A stretch of DNA of 64,000 bases from Pseudomonas chlororaphis (GCF_000783395.1 NZ_JSFK01000016.1:186001-250000), one strand, 5' to 3'. Shown: positions 36,796-45,512, counted from the first letter of the stretch. The notes: generated from the letters alone by a model not told the origin. Made by a program: numbers and translations.

Positions 36796-36836
36796 AGTCT
36801 TATTCCTTATTGTTGAAGTTCCGTTCGTTTGACACA

Positions 36837-37091
36837 TCACGCCGCCGTCATTTGCTCCCACCAGCCGATCAGCCTGATCGCTTCTTCCGAGCTGCTGCCG
36901 CAGACCTCGACATCCGCAGCAAAGCCCGAACAGACTGCCGGGCGCTCCGGGCGGCCGAAAATGCTGCACAGGTTTTCGACCGAAAGCTGCACGCAACGTT
37001 CGCCGGCGGGTTTGCCATCAGGCATGCCGGGAATCGGCGAACTGATGGAAGGGGCAATGCAGCAAGCGCCACAGCCTTCACGGCATTTCAT
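36837..37091 (-). CDS. YkgJ-family cysteine-cluster protein
   Basis: An 84-aa protein with the N-terminal MKCREGCGACC pattern and later cysteines (GERCVQL, ENLCSIFGRPERPAVC) that define the YkgJ family, thought to bind an Fe-S or zinc centre. Function unknown. GAGGAA lies about 10 bases before the ATG at 37091; the TTG three codons upstream is not needed. Confidence 0.85.
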   Translation of the reverse strand: MKCREGCGACCIAPSISSPIPGMPDGKPAGERCVQLSVENLCSIFGRPERPAVCSGFAADVEVCGSSSEEAIRLIGWWEQMTAA

Positions 37092-37257
37092 GACGAACAA
37101 TTCCTCGCGACGGGCGATGTGTAAAAGAGACGCGGAACAGAGTAACCGCTAAAACGGCTGTTTCAAATTGCCTGAACCGGGGTTTTTAGCGATAACTGAA
37201 TGTGACTGACCAGTCTCCGACAAAGCGTCTGGTCTGCGGGTCACAGATGGGTTGGTT

Positions 37258-37728
37258 TTACTGTTTGAATTCGAAATCCAGCGCGGCACCTTCGACTTCG
37301 CGGCGCTCTTCGTTGCGCAGTTGCAACTGCATTTCGTTGCTGAGCAAGCGGCCGTTGAGCTGGAATCCATTGTTTTTCTCGCCAAACATCTGCGGCAGGA
37401 TCGGCTCGCGCTTGGGCATTTCAACCGTGCCCTGGGGCTTCAATTCCTCGACCATGTCCTTGGGCAAGCTCAAATCGAGTTTGGCCGACGGCAACTTGGT
37501 TTTTACCACTTCACTGGCGGGTTTCGATTTCGAGGCGACTGGCTTGCGCTTCTTGATGACTTTCTGCTGGGCTTTCTTGGCGGGAACGGCCTTCTGCGCA
37601 GCCGTGGCTTTTTTAGCGGGACTCGTCGCAGCCGGTTTTTCCTGAACTGCAGCGGCCACGACGCCAGGCGCATGCCCGATCATCAGCAAACCCAGCAACA
37701 CCCAAGCAGCAGGAAAAATCGCTTTCAT
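37258..37728 (-). CDS. Secreted Lys/Ala-rich protein of unknown function
   Basis: A 156-aa protein with a signal peptide (KAIFPAAWVLLGLLMIGHAPG) and a basic low-complexity region of Ala, Lys and Pro (residues about 30-85), followed by a more ordered C-terminal part with LSLPKDMVEELKPQGTVEMP and ending ALDFEFKQ. Homologues in Pseudomonas are sometimes mislabelled translation initiation factor 2 because of the Lys/Ala repeats. It is probably periplasmic. The ribosome site is weak; the MKAIFPAA start is supported by the signal peptide. Confidence 0.72.
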   Translation of the reverse strand: MKAIFPAAWVLLGLLMIGHAPGVVAAAVQEKPAATSPAKKATAAQKAVPAKKAQQKVIKKRKPVASKSKPASEVVKTKLPSAKLDLSLPKDMVEELKPQGTVEMPKREPILPQMFGEKNNGFQLNGRLLSNEMQLQLRNEERREVEGAALDFEFKQ

Positions 37729-37806
37729 GAACCCAACGACGCTAACGGCAGAGGGCCATATGCTCGCTTGTTGAACGCCACAAGACAAGCATCACCCGCC
37801 GCCCGT

Positions 37807-39246
37807 TCAGAATCCGCCAGCCGTTTCCTGACACAGTTGAGTCGCCAACAGACCCAGAGTCATCAACGCCCGCTCCGCCTCGCGGTTCCACGGAATCCCG
37901 CAGTTCAGGCGGATACAGTGGTTGAACTGCTCGGTATTGCTGAAGATCAGCCCCGGCGCAATGCTGATGCCCTGCTGCAAGGCACGCACATGCAATTCTT
38001 GCGTATTGACCCTGCCCGGCAGACTCACCCAAAGGATGAAACCGCCCGTGGGCCGGGTCATTTGCGTGCCTTCGGGGAAGTACTGCTGCACCGCCAACTG
38101 GAAGGCGCTGAGGTTTTTTCGGTATTCCTGGCGGATGTACCGTAAATGCCGGTCATAGCCGCCGTTTTCCAGATAAGCGGCAATCGCCATCTGCGTCACG
38201 CTACACGCCGAATGGGTGCTGAAGGTCTGCAAGCGCTGGATTTCCTGCTGATACTTGCCGGCGATCATCCAGCCGATGCGTACACCGGGTGACAAGGTTT
38301 TAGAGAAGCTCGAACAGTAGATCACCCGATCCAGCCGGTCATAAGCCTTGAGCGCTTTGGTTTTGCCTTGCTCGAACATCAGTTCGCCATAGATATCATC
38401 TTCGACGATCTGGATATCGAAGTCCGAGGCCAGGCGCAGCAGCTGTTTCTGCCGCTCTTCGGGCATGGTGCCGCCCAGGGGATTACTCAGTCGCGTGGTC
38501 AGCACCAGCGCTTTGATCGACCATTGGTTGGCCGCCAGTTGCAGGGCTTCGAGGCTCATGCCGGTGGCAGGATCGCTGGGGATCTCGATGACTTTCAGGC
38601 CGAGCAGATCGGCCAGTTGCAGCAAACCGTAATAGGTCGGCGATTCGGCGGCGATCAGATCACCCGGGCGGGTCAGTACGCGCAACGACATCTGCAAGGC
38701 ATCGACGCAACCGTGAGTGATCACCACTTCTGAAGGATCGACCACCACACCAGCATCGCGCATGCGGATCGCGACTTGCCGGCGCAGCGGTTCAAAACCG
38801 GGGCTGAACATGTAGCTGAAAGCACGCGGGCTATGGAAACGGGTGACCTTGGCCAGTTGCTGATGCAGTGCGCGCACCGGCAAGTAATCGACACTCGGCA
38901 CGGCGGCACCGAGCGGGAACACGCCTTCACGGCGCGACTCGACCAGAACCTGTTGAATGATGCTGCTGCGAGTGACCAGACCGGGACGCTCGACTCGAGC
39001 AATGTCCGGCGTCGGCGCCGTCAGCGCAGGCGTCTGGTGTACGTAATAACCAGACTGCGGACGTGCGCGGATCAAGCCCTGATCTTCGAGATTGGCGTAG
39101 GCCTGCAAAACCGTCGCATGGCTGACGTTGAGCTGCGAACTCATCTTGCGTACCGAAGGCACGCGCTCCCCCGGTTGATAGACACCACGACGGATGTCTT
39201 CGGCCAGTTGCTGAGCAATACGTTGGTAGAGCAAGAGATTGGTCAT
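37807..39246 (-). CDS. MocR-type (GntR/aminotransferase) transcriptional regulator
   Basis: A 479-aa fusion of an N-terminal GntR winged helix (residues about 1-75; GERVPSVRKMSSQLNVSHATVLQAYANLEDQG) and a C-terminal type I aminotransferase-like domain. The PLP-binding lysine is K316 in SSFSKTLSPGVRIGW. Such regulators sense amino-acid or vitamin B6 metabolites through PLP. No divergent target gene is adjacent, so the regulated function is unknown. Confidence 0.92.
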   Translation of the reverse strand: MTNLLLYQRIAQQLAEDIRRGVYQPGERVPSVRKMSSQLNVSHATVLQAYANLEDQGLIRARPQSGYYVHQTPALTAPTPDIARVERPGLVTRSSIIQQVLVESRREGVFPLGAAVPSVDYLPVRALHQQLAKVTRFHSPRAFSYMFSPGFEPLRRQVAIRMRDAGVVVDPSEVVITHGCVDALQMSLRVLTRPGDLIAAESPTYYGLLQLADLLGLKVIEIPSDPATGMSLEALQLAANQWSIKALVLTTRLSNPLGGTMPEERQKQLLRLASDFDIQIVEDDIYGELMFEQGKTKALKAYDRLDRVIYCSSFSKTLSPGVRIGWMIAGKYQQEIQRLQTFSTHSACSVTQMAIAAYLENGGYDRHLRYIRQEYRKNLSAFQLAVQQYFPEGTQMTRPTGGFILWVSLPGRVNTQELHVRALQQGISIAPGLIFSNTEQFNHCIRLNCGIPWNREAERALMTLGLLATQLCQETAGGF

Positions 39247-39398
39247 GACGCAGCACTCGATTTCACGGGCATTTTATTCTTGTGTGAAACAATACCGGAA
39301 CAGTTTAGAAGTGTACTGGGACAGTTGCCACATTACTCGACCATACAGTGCGGTGTCTGCCCCTGACTGTACTGATTTGTGGGCCATTCGACAGACGT

Positions 39399-39433
39399 AA
39401 AAAAGCCCGGCACTGCATGACAGCCCGGGCTTT
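39399..39433 (-). terminator. Rho-independent terminator of the OmpA-lipoprotein operon
   Basis: On the minus strand AAAGCCCGG (39433-39425) pairs with CCGGGCTTT (39410-39402) and continues into a T-run to 39399. It follows the OmpA-domain gene stop by 15 bp. Confidence 0.88.
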
Positions 39434-39448
39434 CCAGAGACGCTACCC

Positions 39449-40261
39449 TCAGCGGGCGGCGCCGAGCTGGCCTTTTTCGTCGGAGAAGACAATCTCCACC
39501 CGACGGTTCTGTGCCCGCCCGCGCTCGGAAGCGTTGACGTCCACCGGGTACTCATCGCCGTAGCCTTCGACCTGAATGCGTTTGTCGTCGATGCCCAGGT
39601 CCATCAGCACGTCCGCCACCGATTGTGCGCGGTCGCGGGACAGTTTGAGGTTTTCCTGTTTGCCGCCGGTGCTGTCGGTGTAACCCTCGATACGCACCAC
39701 GCGTTTCGGGTTCAGTTGCAGGAACTGCACAATCTTCAGCACCACGCGGTTGGCCGAGTTTTTCAACTCGGCTTCACCGGTGTCGAACAGCACGTCGCCG
39801 AGGGTCATCACCAGACCGCGATCAGTCTGCGTGGTGGCCAGTGCGACGATCTGCTCTTCGAGCCATTTACCCTGCTGCTGCACGCTCAGCAATTTCGACT
39901 CACGCAGGGCCAGTTGCAGGCGCTGACGCTCCAGTTCGAGCTTGGCCGCGCGCTCTTCGTTGAGCACCTGATTGGTGTGCTCGCGGGCGATTTCGCTGTA
40001 GCGCTGACTCAGGTAGGCGTAATGCACCACGTCGGAACCGCTGCCCCAATAGGTCGACAGACGATCAGCGCGGGCCAGCGACTCACCGGCGCGGATCACG
40101 TCTTTCGGCGCGATGCGCAGCACGTTGGAGTCTTCCTTGACCTTCTGGAAGTCGGCGCTGGCTTCTTGCAGCGCGGATTCGCTATGTTGACCGGCGCAGC
40201 CGTACAGGCTGGCACAACCGGCGAGAATCAAACCGCCGAGAACTTTCGACTTGAAGCTCAT
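39449..40261 (-). CDS. OmpA-family lipoprotein with N-terminal DUF4398-like region
   Basis: A 270-aa outer-membrane lipoprotein. The lipobox LAGC puts the acylated cysteine at residue 16. A helical DUF4398-like region with heptad character (residues about 30-135) precedes a C-terminal OmpA peptidoglycan-binding domain (VLFDTGEAELK; IEGYTDSTGG; RAQNRRVEIVF). It likely tethers the outer membrane to peptidoglycan. Its ATG overlaps the stop of the upstream DUF4398 gene (ATGA), implying translational coupling. Confidence 0.9.
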   Translation of the reverse strand: MSFKSKVLGGLILAGCASLYGCAGQHSESALQEASADFQKVKEDSNVLRIAPKDVIRAGESLARADRLSTYWGSGSDVVHYAYLSQRYSEIAREHTNQVLNEERAAKLELERQRLQLALRESKLLSVQQQGKWLEEQIVALATTQTDRGLVMTLGDVLFDTGEAELKNSANRVVLKIVQFLQLNPKRVVRIEGYTDSTGGKQENLKLSRDRAQSVADVLMDLGIDDKRIQVEGYGDEYPVDVNASERGRAQNRRVEIVFSDEKGQLGAAR

Positions 40262-40614
40262 TGGGCATCTCCCAGTTGCTTGCGCAGTCGGACGATGCGG
40301 GTATTGAGCACATTCACCTGCTCTTCACTTTTTTGCGTCAGCACTTTGGCTTCGGCCAGACGTGCATCCAGTTCCGCCTGCTCGGAACGCATGCGCGCAT
40401 TCCGGTAGGACTCGTCAGCCATGTTGCCTTTGGCGCGATTGTATTTGGTTTCGGCCAGTTTCATTTCCGGCACTTCGTCGGCAGTAGCGCCAACAGCCTT
40501 GGCCTGGGTGATGGCTTGCTCGGTCAGGCGCATTTGTTCGATGGGTGCCGGATCGGTTGCGCAACCGGCCAGAGCCAGAACGGCCACAGCCGCGAAAAGA
40601 GGTCGAATACTCAC
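40258..40614 (-). CDS. DUF4398-domain lipoprotein
   Basis: A 118-aa lipoprotein with a clear lipobox (LAGC, cysteine 18) and a highly charged helical DUF4398 domain, likely coiled coil (RMRSEQAELDARLAEAKV). It resembles the N-terminal half of the downstream OmpA lipoprotein, suggesting the pair interacts or arose by duplication. It overlaps that gene by 4 bp and follows the solute-binding gene by 9 bp. Confidence 0.88.
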   Translation of the reverse strand: MSIRPLFAAVAVLALAGCATDPAPIEQMRLTEQAITQAKAVGATADEVPEMKLAETKYNRAKGNMADESYRNARMRSEQAELDARLAEAKVLTQKSEEQVNVLNTRIVRLRKQLGDAQ

Positions 40615-40623
40615 TAAGAATCC

Positions 40624-41457
40624 CTACTGTTTTGGGGCACTGACAGGTGGTTGCGGCTGTTGCTGCTGCGCCTTCCAGCGCTCGATATTGCGTTGCAGCG
40701 CGGCTTCCGTCAGTCCGGACGCGGGCAATTCTGTCATCTTTTTGGCTAGCTGTCCGCGCAACCACGGATCGTTGCAGGCCGAGTTATGGGAAACCGCGAG
40801 AAACAGACCCGGGCGGTCGATCGGTTGCTCAAAGGCCAGCAAGTCATTGGCCATGCCCAATGCCTGCGCGGCGGCCATGCCTGAGTAACGGCCGGCGAGT
40901 ACATATTCCACTTCACCGAGGAGCAGTTTCTGAAAGGCTTGAGTGAGATTGGCTGTCCGGGTCAAGGTCAGATTCTGCTCGGCGAAAGTGCCGAATGCCT
41001 GGGTGATTCGAGACTTTTCCGACAGCGCACCTGCGTGGCCGTGCAGGTCTTTGGCTTCGCCGTAGACCAGGGTCGAGCCTTTGCGCGTCCACACCAGGTA
41101 GTCGTTTTCCAGCAATGGCGGATAGATGTAGTCGAGGTTTTCCAGCTCATTGAAGGTCAACGGCGCATCGGCCAGCATGTCCATGCGTCCGCTGCGCACT
41201 TCGTCGAGGGCTTGCGAGCGTTTGCCGGCGTAGAGCAATTCGACTTTGATGCCGAGATCCTTGGCCACTTGTTGCAACAGGTCGGCGCTGGCGCCGATCA
41301 ACTGCTTGGGATTCTGCGGGTCCTGCCACAGGTACGGCGGTGCATCCGGGCTACCGGTGACGACGAGGCGCTCGCACTTGCCAGCGGCTGTCGCCAAACC
41401 TGACAACAGGGCCAATCCCAGCAATACCGAGTAACGCAATCCGCAGCGCAGATCCAT
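40624..41457 (-). CDS. Periplasmic solute-binding protein (family 3 type)
   Basis: A 277-aa protein with a signal peptide (SVLLGLALLSGLATA) and a bilobed solute-binding fold; TGSPDAPPYLWQDPQNPKQLIGASADLLQQ is the usual ligand-lobe start of amino-acid-binding proteins. No ABC permease or ATPase gene is nearby. It heads a transcript with two envelope lipoproteins, so it may serve as a sensor or structural periplasmic protein rather than a transport component. The C-terminus is Gln/Pro-rich. Confidence 0.85.
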   Translation of the reverse strand: MDLRCGLRYSVLLGLALLSGLATAAGKCERLVVTGSPDAPPYLWQDPQNPKQLIGASADLLQQVAKDLGIKVELLYAGKRSQALDEVRSGRMDMLADAPLTFNELENLDYIYPPLLENDYLVWTRKGSTLVYGEAKDLHGHAGALSEKSRITQAFGTFAEQNLTLTRTANLTQAFQKLLLGEVEYVLAGRYSGMAAAQALGMANDLLAFEQPIDRPGLFLAVSHNSACNDPWLRGQLAKKMTELPASGLTEAALQRNIERWKAQQQQPQPPVSAPKQ

Positions 41458-41486
41458 GGCAAAACGCTCCCACTCAAATCCGAGAC

Positions 41487-41515
41487 AAAAAAAAGCCCGA
41501 CCAAAAGGTCGGGCT
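41487..41515 (-). terminator. Rho-independent terminator after etfA
   Basis: AGCCCGACC (41494-41502) and GGTCGGGCT (41507-41515) form a 9-bp stem with a 4-nt loop. On the minus strand it ends in eight T (41494-41487). It is 22 bp after the etfA stop and separates etfBA from the solute-binding gene. Confidence 0.92.
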
Positions 41516-41537
41516 CTTTATAAGTGAAGCCGCTGGA

Positions 41538-42467
41538 TTAGACCAGCTTCTCCAGCTCGGGTACTGCTTCGAACAGATCCGCCACGAGACCGTAATCGGC
41601 CACCTGGAAGATCGGTGCTTCTTCGTCCTTGTTGATCGCAACGATCACTTTGGAATCTTTCATACCAGCCAAGTGCTGGATCGCGCCGGAGATACCGACG
41701 GCGATGTACAGCTGTGGCGCAACGATCTTGCCGGTCTGACCGACCTGCATGTCGTTCGGTACAAAACCTGCGTCGACCGCAGCGCGCGAAGCACCGACGG
41801 CAGCGCCGAGCTTGTCGGCCAAGGCGTACAGGTGTTTGAAGTTGTCGCCGTTCTGCATGCCGCGGCCGCCAGAAACGACGATCTTGGCAGCGGTCAGCTC
41901 TGGACGATCGGACTTGGCCAGCTCTTCGCCAACGAAGCTCGAAGTGCCCGCATCGTGTGCAGCGCCGACTGCTTCAACAGCAGCCGAACCACCTTCAGCA
42001 GCAACCGGGTCGAAACCGGTGGCACGCACGGTGATCACTTTGATCGCAGCGGTCGATTGCACGGTAGCGATGGCGTTACCTGCGTAGATCGGACGCTTGA
42101 ACGTGTCAGCGCTTTCGACCGAGATGATCTCGGAGATCTGGTCAACGTCCAGCTGCGCAGCAACGCGCGGCAGGATATTTTTGCCGTTGGAGGTAGCGGC
42201 AGCCAGGATGTGGCTGTAGCCAGCGCCCAGCTCAGCTACCAGCGGAGCAACGTTTTCCGGCAGCTGATGCGCGTAAGCGGCGTTGTCAGCATTGAGGACT
42301 TTGCTCACGCCAGCGATTTTCGCAGCGGCTTCAGCCACGGCGCCAGCGCCTTGGCCGGCAACCAGAACGTGGATGTCGCCGCCGATTTTGGCAGCAGCAG
42401 CCACGGTGTTCAGTGTGGCCGGGGCCAGCACTTTATTGTCGTGTTCAGCGATTACCAAGATAGTCAT
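41538..42467 (-). CDS. etfA: Electron transfer flavoprotein alpha subunit
   Basis: A 309-aa ETF alpha subunit that carries FAD and, with EtfB, moves electrons from acyl-CoA and other dehydrogenases to ETF-ubiquinone oxidoreductase. The N-terminal MTILVIAEHDNKVL and the C-terminal FAD-binding block (VVSGGRGMQNGDNF; GASRAAVDAGFVPNDMQVGQTGK; YIAVGISGAIQHLAGM) are complete. Two bp separate it from etfB upstream. A strong terminator follows. Confidence 0.97.
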   Translation of the reverse strand: MTILVIAEHDNKVLAPATLNTVAAAAKIGGDIHVLVAGQGAGAVAEAAAKIAGVSKVLNADNAAYAHQLPENVAPLVAELGAGYSHILAAATSNGKNILPRVAAQLDVDQISEIISVESADTFKRPIYAGNAIATVQSTAAIKVITVRATGFDPVAAEGGSAAVEAVGAAHDAGTSSFVGEELAKSDRPELTAAKIVVSGGRGMQNGDNFKHLYALADKLGAAVGASRAAVDAGFVPNDMQVGQTGKIVAPQLYIAVGISGAIQHLAGMKDSKVIVAINKDEEAPIFQVADYGLVADLFEAVPELEKLV

Positions 42468-42469
42468 GA

Positions 42470-43219
42470 TCAGATTACCTTCGCTTCGTTTTTCAGTTTC
42501 TCGACCAGTTCAGCCACCGACTTGACCTTGATGCCTGCGCTGCGTGCAGCCGGCGCTTCGACTTTCAGGGTCTTGTTGGTGGAGGCGGTGGAAACGCCCA
42601 AAGCGTCCGGAGTCAGCACTTCGAGAGGCTTCTTCTTGGCTTTCATGATGTTTGGCAGGGACGCGTAGCGCGGCTCGTTCAAACGCAGGTCGGTGGTGAC
42701 GATTGCCGGCAGTTTCAGGGAAACCGTCTGCGCGCCGCCGTCGATTTCGCGGGTCACGGCAACGCTGTCGCCAGACACTTCGACTTTCGATGCGAACGTG
42801 CCCTGACCGTAGCCGCTCAGTGCAGCGAGCATCTGGCCGGTCTGGTTGTTGTCGCTGTCGATGGCCTGCTTGCCGAGGATCACCAGCTGCGGCTGTTCCT
42901 TGTCGACCACAGCCTTGAGCAGCTTGGCTACGGCGAGCGAGGTCAGATCTTCAGCGGATTCGACGAGGATGGCACGGTCGGCACCCAGAGCCAGTGCGGT
43001 ACGCAGCTGCTCCTGAGCGGTGGTCGGGCCGATGGAGACGACGACGATTTCAGTCGCAACGCCTTTCTCTTTCAGGCGTACGGCTTCTTCCACTGCGATT
43101 TCGCAGAACGGGTTCATCGACATCTTGACGTTGGCGAGATCGACGCCGGAATTGTCCGCCTTGACGCGGACCTTGACGTTGTAATCCACAACGCGTTTGA
43201 CAGCTACAAGAACCTTCAT
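42470..43219 (-). CDS. etfB: Electron transfer flavoprotein beta subunit
   Basis: A 249-aa ETF beta subunit (AMP-binding partner of EtfA). MKVLVAVKRVVDYNVKVRV at the start, NPFCEIAVEEAVRLKE, and the recognition-loop segment LPAIVTTDLRLNEPRYASLPNIMKAKKK are characteristic. It is first in the etfB-etfA unit and diverges from the ETF-ubiquinone oxidoreductase gene across a 551-bp regulatory region. Confidence 0.97.
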   Translation of the reverse strand: MKVLVAVKRVVDYNVKVRVKADNSGVDLANVKMSMNPFCEIAVEEAVRLKEKGVATEIVVVSIGPTTAQEQLRTALALGADRAILVESAEDLTSLAVAKLLKAVVDKEQPQLVILGKQAIDSDNNQTGQMLAALSGYGQGTFASKVEVSGDSVAVTREIDGGAQTVSLKLPAIVTTDLRLNEPRYASLPNIMKAKKKPLEVLTPDALGVSTASTNKTLKVEAPAARSAGIKVKSVAELVEKLKNEAKVI

Positions 43220-43512
43220 GGATTCCTCGTTACTCTCCGGTGAAAAGAAAGTCGCCTAGGCGAACCTGGCGGTTGATGCTCATCAGGCTAAAAGGGCACC
43301 TCTAAAAACGCCGACCGGGGTGCGAAATGATTCCACGATGTGAAGGGGGTGCGACCGTTCGTCAGTGGTGACCGACAAGTCATTGATCCTCACGCTGTGT
43401 AAACTGCGCGCCAGACTGCGCTGCGCAGCACTCTCAACCACCTATGCCCTGTCTTTAGACGTGCTCTTGAAACCGCCAGTCTGCCTACGACGAGCGCAAA
43501 ACCGCCCGTATC

Positions 43513-43538
43513 TTGACCGGAACGCCTATTCCGGTCAA
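43513..43538. promoter_or_regulatory. Perfect 10-bp inverted repeat in the etf control region
   Basis: TTGACCGGAA (43513-43522) and TTCCGGTCAA (43529-43538) are exact reverse complements with a 6-nt spacer. Each arm begins with TTGACC, which can act as a -35 element, and AAGATA lies about 18 nt beyond on the etfB side. It is a candidate operator or etfB promoter element; the binding protein is not known. Confidence 0.6.
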
Positions 43539-43598
43539 TACAGCAAAATGACCATTCATAAGCCGCGCTTCTTTGATTTCTCTGGGCTGGAGCCGATT

Positions 43599-43612
43599 CA
43601 AACAAACGTTTG
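43599..43612. promoter_or_regulatory. PsrA-box match upstream of ETF-QO
   Basis: CAAAC (43599-43603), four bases, GTTTG (43608-43612) fits the PsrA consensus (G/C)AAAC-N2-4-GTTTG(C/-). It ends 3 bp before the -35 hexamer, so a bound TetR-family repressor would block polymerase. PsrA responds to long-chain fatty acids, and etf genes are reported PsrA targets in Pseudomonas as I recall. Confidence 0.75.
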
Positions 43613-43614
43613 TA

Positions 43615-43643
43615 TTGGACGCTCGGAGTGGTGTAGATATAAT
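43615..43643 (+). promoter_or_regulatory. Sigma-70 promoter of the ETF-QO gene
   Basis: TTGGAC (43615-43620), a 17-nt spacer and a perfect TATAAT (43638-43643). Transcription would start near 43650, giving a leader of about 120 nt before the GTG at 43771. Confidence 0.8.
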
Positions 43644-43770
43644 GCGCCGCCTAGAGAGAAAGGTCTGTTCTCCAATATTCCCCTTGACGTTAACGTAAAG
43701 GAATAGCGGATGCGACATCAAACCTCCAAATTAGAAAAAAAACTGTTGAGCCTTGAGTAGGAGATAGCCT

Positions 43771-45435
43771 GTGGAACGCGAATACATGGAATTCGACGTG
43801 GTCATCGTCGGTGCCGGCCCCGCTGGCCTGTCCGCCGCCTGCCGTCTGAAGCAGAAGGCCGCCGAAGCCGGTAAGGAAATCAGCGTCTGCGTGGTCGAAA
43901 AAGGCTCCGAAGTCGGCGCACACATCCTGTCCGGTGCCGTGTTCGAACCACGCGCTCTGAACGAACTGTTCCCGGATTGGAAAGAACTCGGCGCCCCGCT
44001 GAACACGCCCGTCACCCGCGACGATATTTTCGTGCTGAAAAACGCCGAAAGCGCGCAGAAAATTCCTGACTTCTTTGTGCCCAAGACCATGCACAACGAA
44101 GGCAATTACATTATTTCCCTCGGCAACCTGTGCCGCTGGCTCGCCCAGCAGGCCGAGAACCTCGGTGTAGAAATCTACCCGGGCTTCGCCGCTCAGGAAG
44201 CGCTGATCGACGAGCAAGGCGTAGTGCGCGGGATCATCACCGGTGATCTGGGCGTCGACCGCGAAGGCAATCCGAAAGAAGGCCTGTACACCCCGGGCAT
44301 GGAGCTGCGTGGCAAGTACACGCTGTTCGCCGAAGGCTGCCGTGGCCACATCGGCAAGCAACTGATCAAGCGCTACAACCTCGACAGCGATGCCGACGCC
44401 CAGCACTACGGCATCGGTCTGAAAGAAATCTGGGAAATCGACCCGGCCAAACACCAGCCAGGCCTGGTCGTCCACACCGCCGGTTGGCCGCTGGACATCA
44501 TGGGCACCGAGAACACCGGCGGCTCGTTCCTTTATCACCTGGAAAACAACCAGGTGGTGGTCGGTCTGATCGTTGACCTGTCCTACAGCAACACTTACCT
44601 GTCGCCGTTCGACGAGTTCCAGCGCCTCAAGCATCACCCGGTGCTGGCGCAGTATCTGGAAGGCGGCAAGCGCATCAGCTATGGCGCCCGTGCGATCTGC
44701 AAAGGTGGTCTGAACTCGCTGCCGAAAATGGTCTTCAAGGGCGGCGCACTGATCGGTTGCGACCTGGGCACCCTGAACTTCGCCAAGATCAAAGGCAGCC
44801 ACACTGCGATGAAGTCCGGCATGCTCGCCGCTGAATCCGTGGCTGACGCGCTGTTCGCGGAAAAGGACGGCACTGAAGAGCTGACCACCTATGTGGACGC
44901 GTTCAAGAAGAGCTGGCTCTACGACGAATTGTTTGCCAGCCGTAACTTCGGCCCGGCGATCCACAAGTTCGGCGCCATCGTTGGCGGCGGCTTCAACTGG
45001 CTCGATCAGAACATCTTCGGCGGCAAACTGCCGTTCACCCTGCACGACACCAAGCCGGACTACGCCTGCCTCAAGCTCGCGGCCGACTGCAAGAAGATCG
45101 ACTACCCGAAGCCGGACGGCAAACTCAGCTTCGACAAGCTCAGCTCGGTGTTCATCTCCGGTACCAACCATGAAGAAGAACAGCCTTGCCACTTGAAGCT
45201 GACCGATCCAAGCATCCCGATCAGCAAGAACCTGCCGCTGTACGACGAGCCGGCACAGCGCTATTGCCCGGCCGGCGTGTACGAAGTGATCACCAAGGAA
45301 GACGGCGAGAAGCGCTTCCAGATCAATGCCCAGAACTGCGTGCACTGCAAGACCTGTGACATCAAGGACCCTTCGCAGAACATCACCTGGGTCACGCCGG
45401 AAGGCGCTGGCGGTCCGACTTACCCGAATATGTAA
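43771..45435 (+). CDS. Electron transfer flavoprotein-ubiquinone oxidoreductase
   Basis: A 554-aa membrane-associated FAD and 4Fe-4S protein that passes electrons from ETF to ubiquinone. The FAD-binding VVIVGAGPAGLSAACRLKQ is near the N-terminus, the ubiquinone/flavin region contains EGCRGHIGKQL, and the C-terminal cluster cysteines occur in RYCPAGVYEV and NCVHCKTCDIKDP. Translation starts at GTG 43771 behind TAGGAGATAGCCT; an ATG five codons later is possible. It is divergent from its electron donor genes etfBA. Confidence 0.96.
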   Translation: MEREYMEFDVVIVGAGPAGLSAACRLKQKAAEAGKEISVCVVEKGSEVGAHILSGAVFEPRALNELFPDWKELGAPLNTPVTRDDIFVLKNAESAQKIPDFFVPKTMHNEGNYIISLGNLCRWLAQQAENLGVEIYPGFAAQEALIDEQGVVRGIITGDLGVDREGNPKEGLYTPGMELRGKYTLFAEGCRGHIGKQLIKRYNLDSDADAQHYGIGLKEIWEIDPAKHQPGLVVHTAGWPLDIMGTENTGGSFLYHLENNQVVVGLIVDLSYSNTYLSPFDEFQRLKHHPVLAQYLEGGKRISYGARAICKGGLNSLPKMVFKGGALIGCDLGTLNFAKIKGSHTAMKSGMLAAESVADALFAEKDGTEELTTYVDAFKKSWLYDELFASRNFGPAIHKFGAIVGGGFNWLDQNIFGGKLPFTLHDTKPDYACLKLAADCKKIDYPKPDGKLSFDKLSSVFISGTNHEEEQPCHLKLTDPSIPISKNLPLYDEPAQRYCPAGVYEVITKEDGEKRFQINAQNCVHCKTCDIKDPSQNITWVTPEGAGGPTYPNM

Positions 45436-45453
45436 GTCGAACCGCTGAACATC

Positions 45454-45479
45454 AAGGCTCCCGATTTGGGGGCCTTTTT
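45454..45479 (+). terminator. Rho-independent terminator after ETF-QO
   Basis: AAGGCTCCC and GGGGGCCTT form a 9-bp stem with one G-T pair and a 5-nt loop, followed by TTTTTG. It is 19 bp past the ETF-QO stop. Confidence 0.88.
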
Positions 45480-45512
45480 GTTGCCCAAAATTTACTGCAT
45501 CACTTGACTCCC

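Larger units (their letters stand above)
43220..43770. other. Long divergent regulatory region between etfB and the ETF-QO gene
   Basis: A 551-bp non-coding gap. It holds a perfect 26-bp inverted repeat (43513-43538), a PsrA-box match (43599-43612) and a near-consensus sigma-70 promoter for ETF-QO (43615-43643). The 43220-43500 part should contain the etfB leader; I see no clear second promoter or small gene in it. Confidence 0.6.

Noticed and set aside
43690..45345. 551-codon minus-strand frame opposite ETF-QO
   Set aside because: Antisense shadow; no ribosome site and no family features.
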